Of a stretch of DNA of 64,000 bases, positions 44,344-54,944 are shown piece after piece (positions within the stretch are counted from its first letter, which is position 1; each line of letters starts with the position of its first letter). A program made the position numbers and the translations under genes. Source of the DNA: Carettochelys insculpta (Eukaryota; Chordata; Testudines; Carettochelyidae). The DNA lies in NCBI RefSeq assembly GCF_033958435.1, contig NC_134142.1:98589001-98653000 (forward strand). Reading direction: 5' to 3'. Under the pieces are notes generated by a model. It ran no database searches. It was not told where the DNA came from and was given only the letters and a program-made list of their open reading frames with translations.

Positions 44344-45768
44344 TTACTGCAGCATCCCCAAGCTCCCTTCACATCTGCAATGTTGTTGGAATCTCTTCAG
44401 AACCATGACCCTAATCCAGCACGCTTCTCCCACCTCCAACATGTGTCTATGCTTGAGCTTATGACAGCATTCTCTGGAGGCAGCCTTCAGACTGTTTCCA
44501 TAGTGCCTGAACAGAGAATCCTCTCCTAGGTGGAGACTGGTTGTGCAGTGCCTCAAATGAAGATGAGGATCCTATCCATGGTATCATTTTTCTTCTGTTC
44601 CTTGGATTGCATTATACTAACTCTGATGAAAATGCTTGTGGGGAGAAAACTTTAAACCATCTACAGTATTTGAGCAAACAAGTTAAATTGTTTTCCACAA
44701 CTAAGTGCACACATGGCCAAGAAGAACAAGTTTAAAACTTCTTTGAACTATTTGCTCATTATTTTTAACAGAAATGGTCAACTATAATGGGCACAACTCT
44801 GCAAAATAAAGGTTCATAGTGAAGTTCCTTGTTTATTGTTTCTCAATAACTTCTTAACAATTGCACTTATATTCCTGTTTTGGTTCCTTAAATGCTAACT
44901 ACAGCCTCCGCTGGAAATTGGAATTTTCCCCCCATTTGTTTGGGATTTTTTTTCTTCCCTTACATTGTCAGTGTTAAAGTTCTCAAGACCAAATTAGGCC
45001 CTCATTGATGCCATTATCTTAAATGGGTTTACATGAGTTGGCTCTATAATCAAAAATGGGAAAAAATACAGAGGGTAATGAAATAGGGTTATGGTAAGAA
45101 TGACACAAAAGAAAAGAATACCGTTTGCTCTCCATTAGATATGGTGGCTCCATAATACTAAATGAAATAAAAGAAAGTGCTGGCCATTAAAATAATCACA
45201 TCTGACAGTAGCATAAATGGAGCAGATCTAAATAGCCTTAGGATCAGGTCTACATCCAGTATGAAAGTGTCATTTTAATAACTATGTACTTTAGTGTGGT
45301 ATTATATTTTTCAATATCTATGTCTAAATGCGAAAGTATCAACAGTAAGAAACACTGTCACTCTGAGCGTCTAAAGCTATAGTAGTAGGATTTAATAGTA
45401 ATTTAAAAGAATGTGATCTGGGTTCATCATCTTTCTAGGCATTTTTTTAACCAATTGTCCACTATAATTTTATCTCTGGTAAGAATATAATAATAGGTGA
45501 AAAGCAAGTTTAGGAGATAAGAGTTGTAAATACAGTGCTTAAAATGGTTGTATATTCACTAATTTATTCCGTTAGACATGCATTATAATTTTCATCCACA
45601 GAGAATGATTCCACATTTGCTTATTTGTGGCTCATTCTACCCTGATCTGGATCAATGTTTAAGAAGGTCATTCCTAATTTGAAGTTGCCTGACCGAGCCT
45701 TTTGCAGCTTCTTCCAAAATAATATAAAACTAGATTTCAAAGGGAAAAAGGGAATATTGTGTCTTATC
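44344..45768. other. No gene recognised
   Basis: AT-rich. The frames 44344-44556 (minus) and 44541-44735 (plus) have no domain or signal. Confidence 0.4.
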
Positions 45769-46183
45769 TCAGGCTATGTCTACACTAGAGCACGCTGACA
45801 GAAATTACTGTCAGAAGATACCTTCCAACGAAACTTCTGTCAACATATTGTGGCCAGACTACCAAGTGTATTCAAAGAGTGATCCCCTCTGTGGACAGAG
45901 AGCATCCAAACTGCCCAGCTGCCCTGTTGACAAAACAGCCAACCAGAAGCACAGCAGACTGGTGTCCTGGAAGCCCTGTCTATCAACAGAAGGCCCCTGG
46001 AATGTCCAGTCCTGCTTTCTATCAACAGACCTCTGTCAATTGAAGTGTCATGCTTTGTGTGGAGCAGGATAAGACTGTTGAAAAGTGCTGCATTCTGCTG
46101 ATTTACTGTCAACAGAATGCCTTCGGAACGCGGATGCTCCACTGATTTTGTCAATAAAACTCTGTAGTGTAGACGTAGCCTCA
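45769..46183. mobile_element. MITE of the GGCTATGTCTACAC family (409 bp)
   Basis: Target duplication TCA (45769-45771, 46181-46183). The 16-bp ends GGCTATGTCTACACTA and (reverse-complemented) GGCTACGTCTACAGA or a close variant are near-perfect inverted repeats. The interior alternates (T/A)CTGTCA and TGACAG motifs and inverted AACTTCTGTCAACA-like blocks. Overlapping frames on both strands (45776-46072, 45840-46154) result from this symmetry. Confidence 0.75.
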
Positions 46184-47151
46184 GTGATGTCAGATGGACA
46201 CATTACTGAATGAGCCATGAGATCCTGACACACAAGATAGCTAGAAATATAAGGGGTTTAATTATTCAGACATCCTCAAGGATATATTGCAGGATAGCTA
46301 TCTAGCGTACTTTCATTTAGGATAGAATTAAGGTTTTTTGGGCTTTTTTCACTTCTATTATTAAAAGATGAAGAAAATCCCACATCATGAACGGGTCATT
46401 TCTCTTCAACAAATACAAACCAAAAATCTAATCGTGATTCAACTTTGGGCCCAAAAATCTGCCTTCAACCTAATATAATCTAGTACATCATTGGTCCAAG
46501 TCTACTCTTAATATGGAAGCCCTTCAGGGATTATATATTCTAGAGTACAAATATTAAGAAGTTTTCACTTCAGTAGATAGTGCTGAATAAACAATCAGAA
46601 ACATGCAGCCTTTCAAACAACTGTTACTTATTTCTGCCATTGCAACCCACCTGTTGGAACTATAAATAGCACAACAGCCTAATGGCATTTCTAGCAGAGA
46701 TCGTACAAACAGGGACTTTCTACCTGAATGTTTTCTACTGCAGCTGTGATTTATACCTGGAAGGAAACAAAGGATAGCAAACAGCATTTTATATGACATT
46801 ATGGGAATGTCCACACTGTGTTTTGGAGAGACTCGACTTTTGAACCTAAGATGCACCTTGAGTCACAACTTTAGAGTGCTGTCTATGCAGCTGATTTTAG
46901 AGAACAAGTGTGAGCACAGGGTTCCAACCATCAGGAAATTAACAGTGTGTAAAAAAGAGCTAAAATTGGACCTGTTCACAAAAGCCATAAAAACATTTAG
47001 ATATCAGGCATTAAATAACTGAGGTTTGCAAAGTTGCTGAAATGGACCTGGAAAAATGACTAGAGCAGTGGTTGAGAGTATGGCTGCTGTAACGCATGCG
47101 CACAAACCGGAGAACTTGGTGGACACTGTTGTGGCTAGCAAGTAACTGAAA
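46184..47151. other. No gene recognised
   Basis: A GGGAATGTCCACACTGTG stretch at about 46803-46820 resembles MITE ends, but I could not find a partner end. The frames 46554-46856 (minus) and 46801-47022 (plus) show no domain. Confidence 0.35.
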
Positions 47152-47867
47152 CTAAGCTACATCTACACCTGAAGCCTACTTCGAAGTAGCCTATTTCGAT
47201 GTGGAGACATTGAAATAGGCTATTTCGATGAATGACGTCTACACGTCCTCCAGGGCTGGCAACGTTGACGTTTAACATCAACGTTGTGCAGCACCACATC
47301 GAAATAGGCGCTGCGAGGGAACGTCTACACGCCAAAGTAGCACACATCGAAATAAGGGTGCCAGGCACAGCTGCAGACAGGGTCACAGGGCGGACTCAAA
47401 GCAAGCCGCTCCCTTAAAGGGCCCCTCCCAGACACAGTTGCACTAAACAACACAAGATACACAGAGCCGACAACTGGTTGCAGACCCTGTGCATGCAGCA
47501 TGGATCCCCCACTGCAGCAGCAGCAGCCAGAAGCCCTGGGCTAAGGGCTGCTGCACACGGTGACCATAGAGCCCCACCGGGGCTGGAGAGAGAGCATCTC
47601 TCAACCCCTCAGCTGATGGCCACCATGGCGGACCCCACTATTTCGATGTTGCGGGACGCGGATCATCTACACGTGCCCTACTTCGACGTTCAACTTCGAA
47701 GTAAGGCACTATTCCCATCCCCTCATGGGGTTAGCAGCTTCGACGTCTCGCCGCCTAACGGCGATGTTAACATCGAAATAGCGCCCAACACGTGTAGCCG
47801 TGACGGGCGCTATTTCGAAGTTAGTGGCACTACTTCAAAGTAGCGTGCACATGTAGACATGGCTCTA
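47152..47867 (+). mobile_element. 710-bp DNA transposon, copy 1 (with 121-codon frame)
   Basis: Target duplication CTA (47152-47154, 47865-47867). The ends AGCTACATCTACACCTG and (reverse-complemented) AGCCATGTCTACATGTG are inverted. Both subterminal regions carry repeated TATTTCGATG, CTTCGAAGTAG and TTCGACGTT motifs, plausible transposase-binding repeats. The central ~250 bp is GC-rich, unlike the flanks, and includes a 121-codon open frame (47478-47843) that is kept at the same length in copy 2. A shorter start, MDP.. (47500 region), lies in another frame and may be the relic of a transposase gene. It is about 92% identical to copy 2 in the central region, in the same orientation. Confidence 0.8.
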
Positions 47868-49786
47868 GAGTAACAAGTTTGCCATTGTATATATGGATAA
47901 AAACATTGTATACTGTTCATTTTTGTCCTTCTGAGCCATCTTTATACTATGTAGGAATGTGTTCATAAAAAAGGTTTATCATCTAATTTTTTCCTCTCTC
48001 TACCGCCCATAAAATTATTTTCAGCAGTTGATAACTATGTCAGCCCCATAGCCTAAGTCTGTTGACTCAGACTGAAAGGCTCACTCTAAAATGCTGCACA
48101 GACAGGAGGTTGCTACACTTAGAGATGATACATGTCTTCCTTGTTTAATGATCCCCCTGTTACTCTGCTGATAGTAAATAAAATACACAAATACTATTGG
48201 TTTATTTTTTATTTTTCTTGTGAAAAATACAATTCTGTTATCCACAGGCTTAAAACATTTCAATTACACGTACTTTGGATAGCTAATCCCAAAGCTACTT
48301 AGCCAGCACCAAAAATGATTAATAATCTGCTATATTCCAATCAAATGCATCATGGCTAACTCTGAAAAGCCAGAGAAATAAATTCTATGAAATTTCTTTT
48401 CTTTGTGATAGAAGTACACAAAATGCTTCCATTAGAAGATTTTGTTTTTGATTTTTGGTCTTTTAAAAGGAACTTGGTAGAAGTGTCCTAGTACATCTGT
48501 ACCCTTAGTAGTAACATGACACTTGAATTAAGAACATTACATTACCAGCTACTAGTATCATCACTGTATATGCCACACTGAAATCAGCCAGAAGAACCAT
48601 GGATTAAAATCCAGGAGGCAAACAGTTCAAAATGCATAGCTGCCCTCAGGAATTAACTTAAAAGAAGTGCATTAATTCAGCAAATTTTAAATGTGAAGAT
48701 GTCACTGTAGTTCAACTGACTTAAATTTTTTCACTAATCTTCTCCTCTGGCAATTTCATAGCTCTGAATCTTTATTGTGATGAAAAATTACACAGTCTAT
48801 GTGCACAAATGGGATGGTTGTACTTAAATAGTACTCCCAGTACATCTCCAGATCTTTCATTTATAAAATGAGCGGCATTGTCATTTTGAAAACCGGAAAT
48901 CTAAGTTATGTACACACAATGTTACAAAAACAAAAAAAATGATTTTCACAAATATTGTAATATGGTGTTTATTAAAGGCTAAATTAAATTTCCTATTTTC
49001 ATCAGTTCAAAGTATATTAAACTACAAAGGCTACATGAAAGCACCATCAATGATTTGACTTAACTGCAAAGAAGCCAAATAATTAAAGCTATAGTAAAGT
49101 TATAAGCAAGCCACTTTCTGTTTATATGCTGTCCACATCTTTTACCCAATGCAGTGCTAACATGTAAAACCATCCAGGAAAGTTATTAGTACAGTAGTGT
49201 GAAATTACTTTCATACAGTTAAAGATTATTTGTGTATTTTTTTCCATTTGTTTTTAGTTAGGGACTTCAACCTCGGCAATGGCATGAAATTACATTTGGT
49301 ATTAGTAGACTTAATATGGTTTTGCAGTTTATAGAAAGCAGGGATGGAAGAGACAAAGAACTTGAAATTATAAGAAATTAATATTAGAGATTTGTGATAC
49401 TTTCAAAATAATTTGATTTGACTTTTCCTACGAATTTTCTTAAATGGAATTGTGTTAACTGGGAACTGAAACATCCTCTTTCATTTTACATATGGATAAG
49501 ATTTTTCAGAAGTATGGAATCTATGACACTCTTGAAAAATCCCACCTGCAATTAAATAGATAATTCATTTTGAAACATAGCTGGTGGCTTTAAAATTGAT
49601 ACTTGAGGTAAAGAAAAATCTCAGCAAGTTTTTTTTTGTTTTTTTTTCCTCCTTTTAGCTACATTTTCTTGCAATATAAAAATTAGAGATTTCAAATATG
49701 GAATATTGTACATTATGATAGATTTTTTCTTTCTATTTTATTCGTATGCTATACAAATATCAGTGTCTTATCCTGCTAACAAATAC
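47868..49786. other. 1.9 kb AT-rich DNA, no gene recognised
   Basis: No frames above 60 codons. A T-run occurs at about 49632-49648. Confidence 0.4.
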
Positions 49787-49848
49787 CATTTTCAGTGTAA
49801 AAACAAAAAGCAGTCAAGTAGCACTTTAAATACTAGCAAAACAGTTTA

Positions 49849-49884
49849 TTAGGTGAGCTTTCGTGGGGCAGACCCACTTCTTCA
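49849..49884 (-). ncRNA. Hammerhead core, left arm (minus), well preserved
   Basis: The minus strand reads CTGAAGA, A, GTGGG-TCTG-CCCCAC, GAAA, GC-TC-AC-CT, A. The CUGANGA and GAAA boxes are both exact, stem II is 5 bp, and the short stem III (A-U, G-C) ends in UA, the expected cleavage position. Confidence 0.65.
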
Positions 49885-50195
49885 GACCATAGCCAGACCA
49901 GAACAGACTCAATATTTAAGACACAGAGAACCAAAAACAGTAAGCAAGGAGGACAAATGAGAAAAAGATAATCAAGGTGAGCAAATCAGAGAGTGGAGGG
50001 GTGGGGGGGGGAAGATCAAGAATTAGACTGAGCGAGCCAAGTACAAGATTAAGCCCCCCCCCCCCCTCCATTCTTGATCTTCCCCCCCCACCCCTCCACT
50101 CTCTGATTTGCTCACCTTGATTATCTTTTTCTGATTTGTCCTCCTTGCTTACTGTTTTTGGTTCTCTGTGCCTTAAATATTGAGTCTGTTCTGGT

Positions 50196-50232
50196 CTGAA
50201 GAAGTGGGTCTGTCCCACGAAAGCTCACCTAA
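50196..50232 (+). ncRNA. Hammerhead core, right arm (plus), well preserved
   Basis: CTGAAGA (50196-50202), A, GTGGG (stem II) TCTGT CCCAC, GAAA, then AGCUCACCU with a 2-bp stem III and UA. All invariant positions of the hammerhead core are present. Helix I is not evident in the monomer. Confidence 0.65.
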
Positions 50233-50331
50233 TAAACTATTTTGCTAGTCTTTAAAGTTCTACTTGACTGCTTTTTGTTTTGATAGTGTATAGACTAGCA
50301 CGGGTTACTCTCTGTTACATTTTCAGTGTAA

Positions 50332-53300
50332 TGCAACTGGAAATTCCCCAGCACTGTGTATCCTGAATCACAAACTAAGACAGTATCTTGCAAACAGAGA
50401 ACAAGGACATTGCACATTTTCCTTTGAAAGCATGATACTAAAATGCTGATAATACAACTTTGAAATTCAATGCAGTATCTTGTACTATGTTCTCTCTCTC
50501 CCTCTAAGGATCCAAAACAGAAAAAGGCTCATGACTGAACTATGTTGTCACCTGCTTGGTGTTATTAAAAGTGCACCTGTTTCTATACATCTCTTTAGAA
50601 ATTCTTTTCCTCATATTCTCTTTGGGACAGATGTTGGTTATTAATAACAGGATGTGGAGAAAACAGGGTGCATCATACCATTTTTCCCTGAGGGTGAAAA
50701 CCATGATGCACTTGCAGAGGAGCTGAACACATAGGGGCAGTTAAAATGCTGGTAGAACCAGCAACCCCAGTGCATGGTATATCTGGGTGAAGTGGGACTG
50801 GTGTCTTCTCCTACCAGCTTGCCAGGACATTGGATGGGGAGGAAGAGATCTGAATACATCTTCTAAACAAATAGGTTTCTTCCATCCTTATGTTACTTCA
50901 GAAGCCCATGAGCAAATATGGTATAGACCCACATAACAGTGCACAGCCCTGACATATACCTAATGGTATCCTCAGTTTATCCATAATTGTGTTTCTGTGC
51001 AAGTACATGTTTTGTTGAGGCAACAGGTATAGTCATCTCAACAACTTCAAATACTTTTTATGGTCCAAATTTCTTGAAGAATCAAACTTTTGCCTCTATG
51101 GATGAACCATGATCTCCCACCCATAAACTGTTGATTCCATGCATGAAGAATTTTGTTTTTAAATTTCTTTATATATACAGAATTTAAAATTTCAGGTTTC
51201 ATATAAACAGTGGCTCATAGTGAGAATGAACTGTCCTTGAAACAGGTAGGAGAGCATTCCCCTTTGTATCCATATGAACCTTATTTTTCCAAGAGGCATA
51301 TTAACTCAGTATTTTATGCACACCCTAGCTGTATTCACAAAAAAACAAACAAACACAAAGCTGGAGGCGGTGCTTCAATTCTCAGGTGGACTAGCACAGA
51401 AGGAGCTCTCCAGGACCAAAGGTGGCAAAAAGGCTTTCTCCCCTACCTGCTTACATACTCCATCTTCTACTTCCCAGAATACCTATAGCCCAAAATGCTA
51501 CAGCCATTCTCTGTCCTGATCACAGCTGGTGCCTGTGCCAGGTGCAGCAAGGAGAGATAATAAGGCTGAGAATGCCAAGGGAATTCTACATCCAAGGCTA
51601 TTGTTACAACACCCTGAGTCATATTCTTCCTTTATTATTGGTAATATAAGATCACAATAAGTAGAGTGATAAGCAGAAAAGACCCTCCAGATTTACCCCC
51701 ACTGAACTGAGAACAAGGGCTGGCACCCACTTTTTTTTTTTAAGTCATTTGATTGACGCTCAAACAGCAAGGTCAGGTGATGCCTCTTAGTTGCACTTCT
51801 AGTGGAGGCAACGACTGCACTCCTGAGAGAGAAGAGTTAACTGCTTTTCGCTTAAAATGTTCACAATCCAGGGACGTCAACCTGCTCCTTAAAATTCAGG
51901 TACCTCTGGCAGCCAGAAGATCCTTTTGTGATCTTCAACTGGCAAGACTTTTGCAACCTTTTCGCTCAGATTTCGGTATTAACAAAAGAGTTCCGTTTTT
52001 TATTTATACATTATCATCTGTGGGGATCAACTGGAGGCAAATCAGAAACTTCAGATGCCACAAAATACAAGAGTTCCTTTGCTTAGTGATGTGTGTATAT
52101 AATTTTATATACACCAGTTGAGTCTTGGACCACAGTGACCTCCAGTCTGTTTTCACACATAAGTCTGGGTGTCAGTTTTGATCTCTCAAGGCCTGTTTGG
52201 ATGGTTGTTGTCTGTCTTAGAGAATAGTTTCTTGTTACTCACGTTGATTCTTGATATTCAGCTCAGTTGTGTTTTTTTCTCCAATGGTGTCTAGATATTA
52301 GTGGTTGGCTTTACAAAAATACTATGGGTGTAATCCTGCCACACGGACATCAGTGGCAAACTTCTGAATGACTGGGGAAAGGCAATAATTTCACCGTGGT
52401 TTTTTTTGTTTGTTTGTTTGTTTTTAAGAGCAGTGGGAACAAAGTTGGACATTTATCTTTACTGTGTTTTGTGGGAATAACAAATATACCACCAGGCCCA
52501 TGTTTGTTGGGAGAATGAATTAATGTAGTTAATATTTATAAGCGCTTGAAGAAACAGGACTACGTCCTGAAATAAATGGCAAAGTTGCAATTGATTTTAA
52601 TCAGACTAGGATATTGCTCTATAAAACCCAAATGCTCAATATTTATTATTCAGTCGCTATTTCTGAGTTCGTATTTCCTGTTATGTGATACACATATTCT
52701 GTTATGGAATGAGAGATTAGGATTGTTTTAGAAAGATTAAGTAGTATGTTGGAAACACCATTGTCTAGAACTTTTCCAGAGCATTTTGTTTTAAAACTGA
52801 AGGCAATTTACAATGGATAATATATAATTCTGAGAACTATGCAACATTGCGTAATGGAGAGTTTACAAAGTCTTAAAGATGATAGCAAATAGACTAATAT
52901 ATTACTTTGAAAATCTCAAAATTACTTGACTTTAATTGTATCTAAAATGGGAATGACAGCACAGATTATCTTTAACAAGACAGGATGAACACATGGACAT
53001 GTCTAGGGGGTAACCCTTCCAAATCTTTCATAAACACCATTATTATTTATTATATCTGTAGCTCTGTTTTATAAGTTTAAAATGCCCAGCAGCAATTTCA
53101 TACATTTATGCCTATGCAGAATTTGTCATGTATTCTATATCTACTCTTCAGTGACAGCTTGACAAGAAGGGTGCAGTGTAAGGTGTTTTGTTTTGTTTTT
53201 TTTAAAAAAACAATAGGCATTAGGTTTATAAAAGCTTAAATAAGTCCCATTTTGAACTACATTCCTCTAGGAATGATGTTGAAGTTGTGCAAGCTGCAAC

Positions 53301-54944
53301 CCACATATTATATACCGCTATACAAATACCTGCTAAGTAAAAATAATTGTATGGTTTTCATTCACAGCAGCATCTCTCTGTACAATGGCAGTATGCTTAA
53401 ATGATGCAACATTGTTTTGTAAGATTAAAAAAACATAAAAAGGAGCCAAAAGGACTTAGCCCCTAAGTCTTGTTAAAATTCAACAGGAACTGGACATCTA
53501 ACTCACATATGTTCCTTTCAAATCCCCAGTTACAATTCTTCAACTATTCAACATACCAGCATAAAAATGGTGGTTTTAAGACTGTGTTTGTAAGGGATCA
53601 AATTGTCCCTTCTGCTGTTCAGTTTACACTAGACTGCATGTCAGAACATGTCATCACGCCCCAGTATCTGAGTGAGACTCAAAGACACAAAGATCATTTC
53701 CAAAGGAAAAACTGCACAACGCAAGAAAGGAACCATCTGTTTTGAAAAGTATGACAGATGCTGTCTCCCTGTGATCTACTTCACTGGAACCCAATTATTA
53801 AACTTGTAATTCCTAACTATTTCTTTTTAATTACACAAATTTTGGTTGCTTATCAGAGAGTTTAAAGTCACAGCCCTGCAATCAGAATTGCAAGCAGAAG
53901 GCAAAAAGAAACAAAATAATCTCCTGTTCAGTTGAAACGAAATTAAATTTACAAGGCATACTGAGAAGTAAATTTCTGGAATATTTTTACAACTATATTA
54001 TTTTACTAACAACAGCTAACGTTCTCATTTCACTACAGAAGAAAACTGACAACCTACCTGACTTTTTGTAATTTAGGTCTCTGATATTACTCTAGTTTGT
54101 GTATTCAAAATATAATTAGAAAAGAAATCTCTATGACCTTGGTGATTTTTTTTAACAAATGGCTTGTGATTAGTTTATGCTGTAACTTTAAATTTAAAAA
54201 TTACTTTAAGACTTCACAACTCCTAAATTTAGGTTGTATATAAATGTGTACATGGACACCATTTTATTATTACCACTGCTAAAGTCAAGCCCCTATTTTG
54301 CTCCATGGTCCATTATCAAATGGTACACAAACTGAAATTCAGGTTTTTTCCCCCGCTTCCAGGTGAGCACCCTGATCACCAGACTGTAGAGTCATTCATT
54401 CTCTCTTTCCGGACCAATGAATACTGACGTATTCAGCCCTCACCCCATTCCCCCCGCCCCTCAGGGTTGAGAAGGGGACAATGGGGGAACGGCTCCAGGG
54501 TCCAGCAATTCAAAAGGCCCAAGGGCTCCCATTTGCCTGACTTCTGCAGCCCCAGACCCTTTACATTACAGCTGGAGCCCTGCACAGCATGCTCCAGGGA
54601 GCACTGAGGTCTGCACAAGGGATCTAGCTCCATTCCCTTCCCCTCACCCTGAGTCCCAGCCCCTCGCATCTTGTCCCATGGCCTGGTGAGTCTGATGGCC
54701 CCCTGGGTGTATTCAACCATTTGCAAGGGCAGAAACTGATAGACTCCCAACCCTGAATACTCTGCAGCCTAGTACATAGGCTCTGTAGCCCCAGGAGGTG
54801 AGAAACTCTACCCTTGAACCCAGGTTTCACCTCTCCTAAGTGAATGCCCTGATTGGTGGGCTAAGTGTTAAAGCAGGCACCACTCCACTTCAACAAGGGT
54901 ATTTTCTGAATCCAGATTTATATTTCCTTTGCTTTTATTTCATA
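50332..54944. other. 4.6 kb without a recognised gene
   Basis: The frames 51210-51488, 51274-51519 and 51753-52121 overlap or stand alone without domains. A moderately GC-rich patch at about 54360-54860 (frames 54433-54830, minus) might be the body of an old DNA element; no termini were found. Confidence 0.35.

Larger units (their letters stand above)
49787..50331. mobile_element. Foldback Penelope-like element, 517 bp, near-perfect hairpin
   Basis: The 14-bp direct repeat CATTTTCAGTGTAA (49787-49800, 50318-50331) is exact. The left arm (49801 to about 50023, minus) and the right arm (about 50070-50281, plus) are inverted copies, about 95% identical by eye; the left has an 11-bp local repeat near 49885. 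About 46 bp of spacer contains a C13 run. The right arm continues into a 35-40-bp tail (TAGACTAGCACGGGTTACTC) that the left lacks. No coding sequence is present. The high arm identity suggests the youngest PLE insertion in the window, and a transcript would fold into a ~220-bp duplex. Confidence 0.92.

Noticed and set aside
54433..54830. Minus-strand frames of 105 and 68 codons
   Set aside because: They overlap each other in a GC-rich patch and contain no domain. Adjacent LINE sequence is on the other strand.
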